Source: Pipra filicauda
Lineage: Eukaryota > Chordata > Aves > Passeriformes > Pipridae
Length of the DNA: 64,000 bases
Direction of reading: 5' to 3'
NCBI RefSeq assembly: GCF_003945595.2
Contig: NW_024104376.1
Coordinates: 2,480,001 to 2,544,000, forward strand
Numbering within the stretch: position 1 is the first letter of the stretch; each line of letters opens with the position of its first letter. This document shows, in pieces, positions 35,909 through 49,542 of the stretch. Position numbers and translations under genes: made by a program. Below the pieces are notes generated by a model, which was given only the letters and a program-made list of their open reading frames with translations, searched no databases and was not told the origin of the DNA.

Positions 35909-36301
35909 TGTTCTGAAAAATAATATATCTGTTTCTATTATTATGAGCCTCAAAGATTTCCCAGAGACAGAGGTGGTAACTCAATTTTATTCAGATAAAA
36001 GGGAGAATTCACCGGCCAATCCCCAGTGAGGTCTCTCAACTTAATGGAGGTTGCAGCCTCTTTTATCCCCTTGCCTGAAACACAGGTCCCTCCCCATTTC
36101 CCCACTGACTGAGGAACTCCAGGGTTACAGCTTTCTCGACGCCTCCAATGTGTCCCCCCATTCCATGGTCCCCTTGTTACTGGGCAAACTGCACCTTTCT
36201 GTAACTAAACAACTGAACAACCAGTAACTTGTCCCTTCCCACCACCAAATGTAATGCAACCACACTACAAATTTTGCAAGAACACCTATTTATTTCTAAG
36301 A
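35909..36301 (-). repeat. 5' LTR of the provirus
   Basis: 393 bp, collinear with 31563-31956 with one 1-bp deletion and about 8 substitutions. Three differences cluster at the U3 end, where the canonical TG start has become TC (36301-36300), and this also blurs the terminal repeat. TATA and AATAAA motifs are preserved. It could still act as a promoter on the minus strand, toward the provirus body. Confidence 0.9.
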
Positions 36302-36305
36302 CTAT

Positions 36306-39300
36306 GTATCTCTTCCTTTAACAACAGATGATGGAAATAGAGACTGTAAGGTACATTCATTTGTACATTTAATAACACATGCTATGCAGGATCCTTATAA
36401 GCTAAAACATTTTCTCTGTCTAATCTGCTTGAACATCAGCTTCAGAAATTTCTCTTGAAGTGGTTTCCCTATTAAAAAATCTCATTATGATGACTCAAGA
36501 GAGAAATAAGAGTGATTAATTAAGCTTGACAGTGGCATCCTAAGCACTGTCCTGATATGCACTATTCTGTCTCATTTCAACATGAATTTGTGATCACTGC
36601 ACTGAAGAGGCTTCTGTTTAAAATTTAAAATTGTCCAGTAAACTTAATAAGGTTAAAGTAATTTTTCCTTATGTTTTCCTAACAATCATACTAAAAAATG
36701 ATACCACGTTATTTTCTTAAAACTAAAATAAAAAAATGATCATGTTATATGAAACAGTACAAAGTGGGAAAGGATTTTGATTTTTTTTTTCTGTGTTACC
36801 TCTCTGACAGTGACCCCTAAATCACTGTTAATTAAATGATTTCAGTAGTTACTCATGTTATATGCTCTTTAGCAATCTCTTCATAGCTACTGAATAGGCT
36901 GTGTCTCAGCCATACCTCCAGGCGTGTTAGGCAGAATATAGACATGAGAATTTATGTTAGGAGTAAGCCTGTGCCTTTTAAAAGACAGCTCTGTGTAGGA
37001 GGTTTTTCTGCTCTGAGGATCATCAGAAAGACTGGAGCTGCCTAAGGCATGATATCTCTTGGGCATCTCTCTACATGTTGTGTAAGTAACGTCTGTTAAG
37101 GTATAGCAAATTGTTCCCATCACATATGTGTTGTTTCCATGTACACATTCACACACTGACACAGGGTATGGGCAGGGCAGTGACGTGCAGCCTCTTTAGC
37201 ACATATCAGAAGACCATGTGCCGAGCTCTAAATTAAGCACACAGAAGCATAATAGTCTCGCACTTAACGTGAACTTCATTACCAAGTATTAACTTTTTTC
37301 CATAAATGCATATGAAATTCTCTGTTGAAGTGAAACCAACATCCTGTTACGTATGCATCCTAAAATGACAGACAAAAACTCTCAGTTCTCAAATCACTTT
37401 CTGTTCCAGTTATGAATCTAAATGATTTTCTTTAATATTTTCACATGACAGACAAACAAAACCTTATGGAAAGCTGTAAGTCACTCAGAGCGCTAAGAGA
37501 ATTCATACCCACTTAACCACTACAGGCTGTGAGGATGTCCCTCTTGTTGCATTCTTCTCCTGGGTCTTGAAGTGTGCTTGAGGTGCAGTATAGGCACCAC
37601 TGTGTCTGGGAGTTGTCAACAGAAAAGTGATAGGAATTTTGGGCTAATAAATATCTAGGCTCTGTGCATATATCCTGGTCCAGCACTACTTTCAACAGCA
37701 GAATGGAGCCTTTTTTCCCCCACCCTTCAAATCGATTTTATCAGGTACATCTAACCTGAGGAACTCTTTCATATATAGTGAATGGATGAGATGCTTAGGG
37801 TGTAATTCCTTATTCCCTTGGAGTTCTGATTAATACAGTTATTGCTAAACAAATTTGCCGTGAAATTACTTGCATAGCATGAGCAACAGATAGCCAGGAA
37901 AAAACCTGTTCTTTGTCTCTTGCACTATTTTCATGTGACTGTGCCCTGTTAGAAACAACCTTACTGACTAAGGTTGTCCTGTGAGCTTTTAATCTTAAAA
38001 ATAGCTTTTCTTTGCCACAGATTGTCTTAGGTTGATTCACAAGCATAGTCATACAAGATCCAGTGGCATCATTGACTGACTGTTAATCACTGTCACCTTT
38101 TGAGAAGAGACCAAATGTTAAATTTCTCATTTCCAAACAGCTGCCAAGTGTTTTCCTTTTTCAAAAACCATTAGCCTAGCAGATTTCACTGCTTCAGTTT
38201 TCTGTTTCTTACACATTTAAAATCTATGGCAAACCTTTTATACTTATGGTAATGGGTGTATTTGTGAAGTATTAGTGGAAAAATTTTCCCTGAGATTTCC
38301 CAGAAACTGGAAACAGATGTTTACAATTGAAAAGATCTTCCAAGTAATGAGAGTCCTTAGTCTTTGGGCAGTCAAGTCACCAAAAGACGATGGGAGTGAA
38401 AACACATGCTGAAGACACATGCTTTTCACTTAACAAGTTAGAAACTCTCGTTAAGGCGTAACTACTTGTGTATTTCAAATCAACTGTGCTATTTGAGAAA
38501 ATTAAGATACTGAAGGTTGACTTGCTGCATCAACACTGCACATTGCAAAGTGAATTTCCTAAAACCACGTTTAGGAATCCAAGTCTGGAGCCATATTTTT
38601 AGTTTATATATAAACTTGGAGTATCTCCTTTGCTCCCTATTGAGAAATTTGATTGTCATCTTTATTATGTTGCCCTCTGTATGATGGGCAAAGTCTGCAC
38701 CTCAGGATGAGTGTCTAGAGACATGTGCAGGCGTACTGAGTTCCTCGTTGCTTCTACATCTAGTCAGTTCAGTGCTATGCAAATGTGCCTATTCAAATTC
38801 TGAATCAGCACTAGTCTCCATCAGTTCACCCAAGGAGATGGGCAAAGGAGCTCTGTTTACACCCACCTGTGTAGATGTGCCCACAGATTCTCCAGAATTC
38901 CAGAGAATGGAGATTGTAATTAGAACAATGTGCTCATACTTCTGCTTATATAGATCTCTGTACCTGTGGGTTAATTTGCTTTTACTGCTTGTTCCTCCTG
39001 AGCAGAGGTCAAGCCTCTACTTGAGACATCAGCATGATTAATATTCCACTGAATATCTAGCTCAGCATCATTACTGTATTTTTTTTAAGCAGGTAAAAAT
39101 AGGTAGCAAGAATGGAGAAGCTTCTAATAGGCTGTGAACCTGTTGACATACCTTCTCTTTAAAGAGGGACACAAAACAAGAGAAAGCATTCTGTATGTAG
39201 GATGTATGAAGCTGATTCTAAAATTGCTCGAATAGAGGTGTTTAAAAGAAAAGATCATGTTTGCAGTTCAGGTATTGTTTTAGACCCTAGTAAAATACTA

Positions 39301-39652
39301 CAGAATGTGAATCAGTCGATTGTTATCTGTGATGAGCAGGTAAACAAAAGATTTATTTCCCAATGAGGTTTTCATATGATGGTGACAAACTCCATTGCAC
39401 AACAATGGTCACGTTCCAAAGCTGCAACCAGGTTCTGGAGGGCTTAATTTCACAACTGCTTCTGTGTCCTATTGCATTACAGTGACCTTTCAATAAAGAA
39501 GGGAGATTGCTGGCTTGTTTTTTTGTTTTTTTAACTTAAAAACTCAACGCTCAATGACTATATAGTGCATTGCCCTACTTCTACATAGCAAATTTTGTCC
39601 TTGACATCTTTAAACTGTGTTCTCTTGTAAAATACTCAGAAGCTTTTGTGTT
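36306..39652. other. Intronic sequence after the provirus, no gene seen
   Basis: No recognisable exon or transposon. Frames here are short and lack motifs. Confidence 0.5.
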
Positions 39653-39690
39653 TTCTACCTTTTTATTAATCTTCTACCTTTCTATTAATC
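39653..39690 (+). repeat. 19-bp tandem duplication
   Basis: Two 19-bp units (39653-39671 and 39672-39690), both of the form TTCTACCTTT.TATTAATC, differ at one base. A partial third unit (TTCTA) follows. Confidence 0.85.
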
Positions 39691-42600
39691 TTCTAATGTG
39701 TAGATCTACTTAAGGTTTGCATTTATGTTAGCAAGAGAGTTAATTATAAAAAAATTCTGATGTTGAGCGACTGACATTAAAAGTATGTTTTCCTGATGTA
39801 GCAAGTTACATATCACTCTTCTAACTTAGCAACACAACAAAGTTATTTATTGTTTAGTTTACATGTGGTTCTTTTTTTTCAAGGTGAACTCATGAGGCCC
39901 TGATTTCTAAAAATTGTTTGGTTGAGTGAATAGCTACAAAGCAAAAATAAAATCATGTTCACATGATATGATATGAGAAGGATATAAAAAGTCTTCTAAA
40001 TATTATTTAGTTCGTGGCTGTTACAATTTATTTTGTGCTTATGACATTCCCTACAGAGTGACTCTGCTACAAGTACACTCTATAGCGTGAAACAGTCATG
40101 TAATCTTAAAAAAAGCTTAAAAATTACTCTGAAGCTGATAAATGAAAACAATATTCAACAATGTGAGAGAGCAAGCTGACAAGGCCAGACCTACAAGGAA
40201 AAATATTTTACCATTGGTCCTGGTAAGTCACGGAAGAGGGAAGCCCAGCAGACACTGGCCATAACTGGGAAAAAGCAGCTGGTTGGATAGTTGCTTACAA
40301 CAGCTGGGTCTTAGATCATCTGTGTTGGTGATGTGGGAACATCACCCTTAGACTGAGCAGGCATCAAGTGCATAGTATATAGATCCTGAAGTTTGAGTAA
40401 AAGGCTGTTCAAGATAAGAATAGTTAACTGTTAAGCCCATTCTCAGCTACAGACTTGCCCATCATCCACGTTTTATATGTTGGGTGTGTGCTCAGGTGCA
40501 CACTTAGGTCTGACTCTGGGAGATGCTCCCAGTGAGGAAAGCTTGAGGCTGCTATCCTGACCCCAAGCTGTCAGTCATGTGGTCTGATATAATCAGTTGC
40601 AAGTAGATTTGTGCATCTGACAACAGCACCTGACCAGCAGGTCACATAACCTCTGCTGTTTGGAATCATGATTTGGGTGCTTTGAGCCTGAGCTCTCTTG
40701 GCAGCTGACAGTGTGGTACCAGCTGTGACAGTTGTTGACCTTACAGTACAGACAAAGCCCAGGAATTACCCCTGAAATTCAGTGAGAATTAAATTGAATA
40801 TACCTTCAGAGTAGTATTTTTAGTATCAATAGATATCTTCAGAAGAGTCCATAGCTCTAGTGAGATTCCTAGCAGAGACAAAAAGTCACTTCCATAGTGA
40901 AAATCACCCCACCCCCTCACCTCCCCATTTCCACAGGAGAAGGAAGCTTTCCGTGGTGCCAGAGAGTCTGAAAGAAGTGTAAGCAATTAGCAAGAAGAGC
41001 TTGAAAATTCCATTGCAAGAATCAGGACTGCTCAGGAGTGGAGACGCTTGGGATTTTTCAGCCTGATTAGCTGCACTGACAGAGAGGTGATGTATGCTAA
41101 TTACAGCTCCTTAACCTCCTTAGATGCTGTTGCATAAAAGCTCAGAACACCTCCATGTAGAAACGTAAGGCACTGCAGCATTCCCTGGCTTCTCTGCCTT
41201 GGTATTCTCAGACCATCTGTACAAACCATTGACCTGCCTGGATGATGCATAGGAAGGTGTGTCTGTGAGCCAACCTGTCAGTGGTTGTGGGTACAGGAAT
41301 GGGAAAGTTTCTCATTAGGATGTGTGGCTGAGTAATAGAACCTCCGATACCATCTCTGTGGGTCAGTCAACCTCCGAGAGTGGATCATGGAAGCTACAGT
41401 GCAGTATCTAGGCAGTGCTTTGTAATGCAGGTTGGACCCTAGTCCCAAATCTTTGTTCGCGAAGCCCAGCCATGATGGACCCTAGTATAAAGAATAGAAA
41501 AGAGATTTTCGTGTAAAATGACATTTCAGTTTTATCAGCTGTATTTTCTGTTCTGGTGTGGTTTTTGTTCTGTCTTCATTATAACAAGAAATAATGGCAT
41601 TTGATCTATAATAGGCAACATAATGAATTCTGATTGTTCAGTACGGCTTGGAGAGGGAAGGAGAGATCAGCATGATATTTAAATTAACTCTTTGTAAATA
41701 TAAAAGTCTCATCATAGATAATGACTGTCACATTTTTTCCAGGAATTATAATGAAAGGATGTTTTCAACTATTTTTCAACACGTTTTTTCCAGGTGGTTC
41801 ATGGAACAGATTGTTTAAGGTTTAAAATAGAACAGCAGTCATTAGGCAAAAAGTTGTTTTAAGATACTGTCTTTAAAATAAACAAGCAAGGTCTTGAACA
41901 AAAGATGTGGCTTGAAATAATGCTTTCTGTTCTGTTCTTTTGCTAGACAGTTCTCTTTAAATTGATGGTAGTGTTGTAATACCAAAACGTAATTCCCCTG
42001 TAGAAATAAATTCATAAACAATAATTAAAACAATAATTAATTAATAAAGGATGTTTCATATATGTAGCACTAGAGGTTAATCTGGAAAACCTTGCATATT
42101 GCATGGACTAAGTCTTATGAGACACTACAGGAAATATGTGCCACAGCAAGCACTTCACACCATCATAACATACGCCAATTTTATATGACCAATTTTATGC
42201 TGGTCAACATTGAAGCAAATGTCATCCCTGCCCTATAGTGAACTTCTTCCAAAAGTTCTGCACACGTTTGGTTTATTGTTTGGCTTCAACATTATTTCAG
42301 GTGAAAATTAATATTTAAGCGAAACCTGATGGCCTCAATGTGGAAAAGAGATGTTAGTGCACCTTTTTTTTTTTTTTTTAAACTGCATCTTCCAGCTGGT
42401 TAGACATTGGGTGTGGGGGACCTTTTGTAACCATTGACAGTGTCATTTCCCCAGATCCTTTTGTAACTCTTGGCAGTGACAGTCTTTTTACTTCTCAGTT
42501 AGCTTTTCTTCAAGAGTTGAACTGGAAGCTACTTGACTGCTCTTCCTCCAAAATCTAGCAAAAGTACAGTATTCTGGTGAGGTTTGAGAGTAAATACGGA

Positions 42601-45378
42601 AATGGCTTGCTTTTCTTGGATGAGATGTATGAATTTTACATTCAGAAATAGGTATTTTAAGCACATATCAAAAGAAATACTGAGATACTTGAAATACTGT
42701 TAAAAGTGTTAGGAGTGCATGTATTAAGTTTGAGTACACTATCAACTAATTCAGAATCTGTCCAGAAAAACTGAAGAATGCAAAATATATGAGCTAGGCA
42801 TGTACCCATGTCTACTGCAGGACTCAACCCAGCACCATTGTTCTTTAAATTTGCATTTATGTTTTTTTCTAGTTATCAGGAGGGTTAGTTTAAGCTACTG
42901 TTTTAAGATGCCACGTATGTGTTATGTGCTGTGCCTACATCCACTTCTTTAGCTGTGCCCACTCTCTACTCCTGTCAATTGTTGTGCCAGCAGTGGGGGA
43001 TTCACTGCTTTGAGCACTGTCACACACTCCTTCCTTCCATTGCCTGTATCTCACTTCCTTGCTTTACAACCCTGTGGTCTCTCCTTTTCTGGTCAATGGC
43101 TGATGGATGTGTTCTGAAGTTTTGCTCTCACGGGGCATTGCCTTCTACCCAGATCCCAGCTTGAGAAGATCTTCCTAGAAGACCCTTTCTTTGGTGGATA
43201 GCCTGGCACCAGAGCCCTTTCTAGATGTTCACTTTGGCTCAATATCCACTGTCCCTGTGATGTGTCACCAGGTACAGGGATGGTCATGCCTCAGTGTAAT
43301 GACAACCTTGCTCCTAAGTCCTGCCTACTGTTGAAGTAAGAACAACAGTACTTATGCTCCAGGTGATTTCTGCTAATTCTGCTGATAATCCAGCAAGGCT
43401 TTCTAACTCTTCTGTATGAAGCCTACTGTAAAAGCTGTTCAATATGCAGTCTAGTTTGTGTAATAGTAAATAAACCCAACTGTTTTGACAATGTATTGTG
43501 ACTGCATTGGTTTAAGAAGAAAACGAGAATGGATTCAAAATACCTGCTTTAAAAGTTAGGTGAATAAAACACAAAAAATGCCTTTGCTGCTTTTTTATTG
43601 ATCTTATATTCTTGGTTTACTTCTTTAAACTAATTTTCCAGGAAGTAGATTTTGTGTTAAATCTTCTTGCTCACCACTGCTTATGATTCTTTTAACTTGT
43701 TTTGATTAAGCCATCTTCTGATTAGTATTAGCATGGCAAGGCTGCCTAGCATGAGGCAAATGTACTAGCACAGTTCCTTTTGTTTCTCAAGGCCTCAGAC
43801 ATGCTTAGTTTCACTTCATTTTCATTTCCATCACTCTCATTATTTTCAAGAGTTGTCTTTATTTTCCTGCTTTCAGTTTTACTCAGCTATTTTTCATCCT
43901 TGATCAGTATTTTTGGTTTTGGGTGCTAAAAACTCAGCTGTGACAGCTGTGAATTTCCCCCAGATTTTCGCTTAAATACAGCAAATCTGCAGCTGTCAGT
44001 ACCTATTGTAAAACTGTGGTTATCTGTTGCTTGCCACAGGGTAATGGTTTAAGTCATATTTTGCAGCCTCTCAGGATGTCCACCCATAATGTGAACAAGT
44101 AGTCTGACTTACTTTTTAAGAGCAGGCTTATCCGTACAGGATTTTGCAATCCTGAGGCCGCAAGTTCAGTGAACCATTTTTCCTGTCTAGTAGAAACTGA
44201 AAATTACTTACATTTCCAGAAAGAAGGGAGCATGTAATGGTGTAAAAGACTGTATTTACTGAAAATTTACAGAGCGTGGAAAGTACTATTTTTGCATTTT
44301 ATATTCAGTAGATATGTTGCAATGCTATAATAACTGTTTTTGCTAAACTTGAATTTAATTTAATCCATAGTCTCTGTTCACATCACAGAGTGATTTATTC
44401 ATCAGAATGAATTGAAAATGAAATCTCAAGTTCTTCACTTCAGAATTGAAGGGCACAACTCTAGATACATTTCTGACTCTAAAGATTTAGCGGGTTTGAA
44501 GGTGAATTTTGCATTACCATTTTATTTCATCTGTTTAAAACAGCAACTGCTGGAGTAGGTGAAAGCAGCAGTTGATAAAAGCAGGTCATGTATTCTGGTT
44601 TCCTGCCCTGAGAGAGAGACATGCTGTTTTGGAAGAAGGGATAGAAACCCAAGCAGGGATCATTAGGTCTAAGAGAGAAAAATATTCTCAACTTCCTCAT
44701 TTAGAGAGGTTCACGTATAACCCTGAAGAAATATATTTTCAGTTCTTTAAAATCACTCTTTTGGTGTTCACACTTCCAATAAAGGCATCTTCATTTCTCT
44801 GCATATGATCTCAGCGTGTTCTAAGAAGTACAAAGCAACTGTTCAATGCGAACAAGTTGAGGTTTTATCCTCTCAACTAAGGCAGTGTAACTGGAAATAG
44901 CAGTTCCCGGCCCATTGTAAGCGAGAAGTAAAACCAGTTAGCTTAAACCACCATGAAGGTGAATTTTAAAGAATATTCGAACTGTGTGAGCAAAACCTTA
45001 AAAAACCAAGCAGAATATACCTTTCTGACCATTTAGCCATTTCTGTCTGTGATCTGTTATCTCACTAGGTCTTTGACACCTGGGCATCTCCTTGGGCATT
45101 TTTATCCTTCCTCTCATGACACCTTACTAAGCATAGGAAAAATTCCAAGACGTAGGAGAAGCTCCTGTTCTTCTTGAAGTGTCTCTTCAAAAGTGCTCTT
45201 CTGCACTGCAAAGAGAGAACTCTAATCTAATTATGGGTGGGCAGATGGCATGTTGTGATTGTTCTTCCTCACTGGCTGCAAATCCTGTGCATCCTATTAT
45301 TTGTTACCCTGTCTTTGCCACCACCCGCAGACCAACCACTTGTTTATCTCCTCCACCTGGTTTGTTATGCCCTTTAGG
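39691..45378. other. Long intronic stretch, no gene seen
   Basis: No recognised exon or transposon. A run of about 16 T lies near 42364-42379, and an AT-rich TAATTAAAACAATAATTAAT stretch lies near 42023-42045. The moderately GC-richer part near 42930-43330 has no family match that I can see. Confidence 0.5.
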
Positions 45379-45379
45379 T

Positions 45380-45476
45380 TGAATGCTTTGGAGCAGAGAT
45401 TGTCATTTTACCTAATACAGTGCTTTTCTGACCAGGCTGGCATTCAGGTGCTACTGCAATGTAGATACTAAATAAC
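45380..45476 (+). repeat. Ancient amniote repeat 3' tail
   Basis: GGAGCAGAGATTGTCATTTT, ATACAGTGCTT, then CAGGTGCTACTGCAATGTAG and ACTAAATAA follow the order of the common sauropsid repeat tail 'ggggcagggattgtct..gtacagcgcctagca..aggtgctaccgcaatacaaataataa'. The family could be L2/L3 or a SINE that shares its tail. Confidence 0.6.
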
Positions 45477-48400
45477 TGTAATATTTCTGCAGAGATGGAA
45501 CAAGTGTTATATATAAAAAGAGCCTTCTCTTCCAAGATGTACCACATGCAAATATTTTGTGGGTTTAACTATGAGCAGAAGCTTATATACATCTAAATAG
45601 AGCTACTTTGGCAGACTCCCTGTGACAACAGCCAGCATTCTATGAATGTAGTTTAATCAATGAACTGTATGTAAACCACTGAAATTTATTCAGTCTAAAC
45701 AAATCCAGACTCTTTCACGACAAACATTTAATCCTTCAAGATTGCATAACTGGGGGATTTAGGGATTAGTTAACTTTGAAAATAGGTCAAGGAAAACATC
45801 TACATTTGGTTAAAAGCTAATCAGGCAAGGAAATAAATAAAATAGTATAAAAACTTTAGGAAAAGTTTTTTGCAAAATGAGTTTTATGTAATGGTACAGA
45901 GAATGTTTTCTGTTTGTCTAAGAGATGCAGAGCCTTATCCCCCCCTTTGTTTACACTGATAGAATTCAAGGGAAACTCCATTAAACAAGTGATGCAAGTG
46001 TGTGTAGAGATGTATATTTTGTTTCTCTTGTGTCCAGTTCTTTGGAATAACTTCATATAATTTTACAAAAACTTCAAAATTACCATTAAGAGACGTGATT
46101 TACAAATATGGAGACTATCAAAAGTTGCAATGAAAATTGAGTTGTAATCCTAGAAGTGAGGTTTTGAAAGAAAGGTTTGGGAATCCCTCCAGTGAGGCTG
46201 TTGACCTAAATCTAGTAATCTCCCCAGCCACTGTAGTCTGAATTCCTTCTTTGAACTACTATTCAACTTTTCTTCCTCACTTCACGTCTTTTGCTCACTG
46301 AACAGGCTGGTTGCTTTCTAGGGCTGTCTGACATCTGACATCCTGATATGGCTTGTATTGTCAGAGGTTATCCAGTCCTATCATCTGGGTTCATCAGGGC
46401 TTTGTTCTGTCAAGTTAATGGAGAAATAAGTTGGTGCTCAAAGTTTAATCTAGGTCTTTGTGATGCACAGAGAAAGAGGAGCTGCCTCTGAGAGACACTG
46501 TATAAGTCTATATAACTCTGTGTGTTTAAGTGTTGTAAGAAGCAAAAAGAATCAAGATATCTTCAGAACTGCAGCACAGCTCACAACACAAAACATGCTC
46601 CCATGAAAGGTACTGCTGAATTTTTTCACCTTGTGAAATTTCTGTGTAGTACACTGAATACTTTGCAGTTTATCATCAGCAAAGCTAAAATCTGTCACAG
46701 CATTAGATCTGCACAGTCTTGTAGTCAAATGAACAAACTGAAGAATAGTAAAAGAGAAAACCAAAAGGTTTTGTTGGCTACAATATCTCAATCTCCAGCA
46801 TACCTCGGATTAAAACAATGAATGTTCTCAACCATTGTATACAATTGCTATAAAGTAAGCTGATACTGTAATTCCTATGAATGCAACCTTATCCTTTCTC
46901 TAACAAAACACACATTTGCCCTGAGTAAGGACTACAAGGATTTATTTAGGCTACTAACAGCGTGTATTATTGGTTATTTGTTCAAGGTTTTTTAGCTCTG
47001 TAAGATTTCATTGTTTAAACATGATGTGAATGCAACTAACCCATTTGTCTCTTTAAGCGGTTAACCTTGCAACACATGTAGTGTTTTATTTTCTACCTGA
47101 GAAAGAGTTTTAGTACGTGACAGTTCAGGCGCATGATATCGAGCTGGTGGCTTTCCTACAGAAACACTGAAAAACATGCTAAAGGTTAGCTTAAGTTGAG
47201 CATTCGAACTTGGGTAAATTAGTAATGAAGCTTCTTACTAGGGTGGAAAAATGAGAAAGGAGGAAAAAAATACCCAGCAATGCATGAATCATTGACTTGT
47301 GATCCAAAATTCAGAGTTAGAGTCCCTTATAGCATTATAAAAAAACTTCACTGTAGTTCTGTAGAACTGATTCCCTCTTTGCTCTTTGCTGTTTTCAATC
47401 TTATTTTATGTGATTGTTTTCTATGCTGTGTCTTCTCAGTTACCTGATTCCTCTATTAACCATCTGTTCAGATGCTTTTTTATGCATCTAGTTTCTTGTC
47501 CTGTTTGGTACAGTACATAGACTCTGATGCAGCTGAGAAGCAGGAATATAAATGGCACAGGGCTTTGATTCCCAGTTCTAGGGTCAGATCTGAGCTGTCC
47601 AGATGCCATGAGGCTGGGGGGCAATAGAAACAGCAAAAATCAGTGGAATGGAAAGGTGGCCAGTGCCACTCGTCCCCTCTGTGAGCCATGCTGGTGCCTC
47701 AGAGAGGAATGGTGGTGTTTTGAGCTTTACTAGCTGACCTACAAAGTTTATAAAACATTGTGGAGTCTGTACAGATCTAAGATTGATAGAAACCTGTGCA
47801 ATTTTTTGTAAAGCTTATTTTAAAACTGAAATTTCGTGGGTTGTAAATGGGTTTGTAAATCCCATTTCATATCTCTCTTTTTTTGTCTTTGTGCTTGACA
47901 GATATGGTGAAAATAGTAAAAAAATATGATTTCCGTTTGTTGAACTGATTGAAATAGAAAATTTCTTCCATATTGAAAATTGTGAAAATACTTGCTGGGA
48001 AAAAATGGACAAGTCGTGGCTCTGAAATGCTACACAGTGACCCAGTGTTAACTTGAACTGTGGTGTTCTTGTTTGTGTAACTGCTAGGAAACTGTCAGGA
48101 ATGGCACTTCCAGCTTCAAGAATCCTAAGACTGCTCTAACGCAACCCCTCCTTGCAAGACCTACCTCCTGCCTCTCTGGCCTGCAATATTCCCAGTCTTG
48201 AACACCTACAGTTCCTTGTTGGGGCAGTGAGAAACTATGAAAGCAACAGAGCCTCTCCTGTGTAACACAGCTTTGAATATTGTGGGCCTTGCAGTGGCCA
48301 GATTTCCTGAATCTGCAGCAGGAAATTTGTGACACCTTGTACAATGAGACTGTTTTGTGTTGGGAGAAGTTCCTTTTCCGCTCAGGAACTCCTCAGAAAA

Positions 48401-49520
48401 TCAGAAACACACTGGTAACGTGAAAAAGCGGTGTATGAATACAAAATGTGTTTTTTTAAACATATGAAATTGGTCAGCCTTATGTTTTTCATTGTAGAAT
48501 TTGTGGTTAACTTTAGTTGATAATCAGCTGCTCATGAATTTAAGACAGAAACATATTTGGAGCCACATTTGGTTTGTGGGACTTTCTGCAGCATCCAGTG
48601 TAAGCTGGCAGGAGTTTCATGAAATTGCAGGGTATCAGAGAGGCAGAGAACTGTCATTTAATACAAATGTCTAAAAGACATTTAATTTCTGCTATTGGGG
48701 ATTTCATTTCAATGTCTATGCTCAAATGTTGAATTAGAAAATTCCACTGAGAAACTGAGATATCCTGTTCTATGGTATCCATATTTGTTCTTTATTTTCT
48801 GGAGTTCACCAGCAAAAACTAGTATTTTCTCAAGACATTACAAATTGAGCTTAATTCTAAGCATTAGATTTAGTCATGAATCCCCTTGTATGACTGTGTA
48901 CATAAACATGTAGAAAACAAAATATTTATTAGTTCAGGACACTTTTTGCAGAAGCCAACTGTGGAGTCCATAGCACGATACAGACTGGGCTCCCTTACAG
49001 GGGCATTCAGTCAGAGCAGCAGCATTTGTTTCATTCTGCAGTGATATGTGCTTTTAGTGTTGACTTTCGTATTCAGTTGTTCAGGACCCAAATTTTGGTT
49101 TTAGCTTTCAGTTACTGTACAGTTCACTGCATCACCTAATGTGAACTAACATAAATTATAATACATTAATGGGGGACAAAGAGAGAACAACACAGTCTTC
49201 TTGATACTTTACAGTCTAAAGACAAACAAATCAACACAAAGGTGTTTGATATACAAAAGAAAATGTCTTAGGCTAAAAATCAACAACCTGAACTGCAGTC
49301 CCCAAGCCAAGCTATAGCTACAATTGTTTCTCTGTTAACTTGAGCAAATAAAGTACCAGTCTTTTGTCCTCTGACAAACATGGAAACACAAGCACAATGA
49401 CAGATCACGCAAAGCTAAATGTTGTTCAGAACATAATAGTCATTTTACAGTCAACTTTTTATATTTGTTGCGTCACAAAGATTTATTGAAGAGATAAAAG
49501 TGATTATGGAAAACACTGTC
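45477..49520. other. Intronic sequence, no gene seen
   Basis: No recognised exon or recent transposon. Confidence 0.5.
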
Positions 49521-49522
49521 CA

Positions 49523-49536
49523 GTAACTATGGCAAC
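49523..49536 (+). promoter_or_regulatory. RFX X-box-like site
   Basis: GTAACTATGGCAAC nearly matches the RFX X-box (GTNRCCATGGYAAC-type imperfect inverted repeat), with one mismatch in the left half. A further GTTAC follows at 49538-49542. A single site in a large intron can arise by chance. Confidence 0.3.
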
Positions 49537-49542
49537 AGTTAC

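Larger units (their letters stand above)
31563..36301 (-). mobile_element. Internally deleted gammaretrovirus-like provirus, antisense to NSMCE2
   Basis: Two matching LTRs (31563-31956 and 35909-36301) flank about 3.95 kb of internal DNA. On the minus strand the order is 5' LTR, tRNA-Pro-type primer site, leader, gag, RNase H and integrase end, env, polypurine tract, 3' LTR. The flanking 4-mers TTAT (31559-31562) and CTAT (36302-36305) fit a 4-bp target duplication with one change. Counted by eye, the LTRs differ by about 8 substitutions and one 1-bp indel in 393 bp (about 98% identical), so the insertion is fairly young by genome standards. Most of gag downstream of the capsid start and nearly all of protease, reverse transcriptase and the integrase core are missing, and the rest has stops and frameshifts. 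It cannot make any complete viral protein. Confidence 0.93.
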
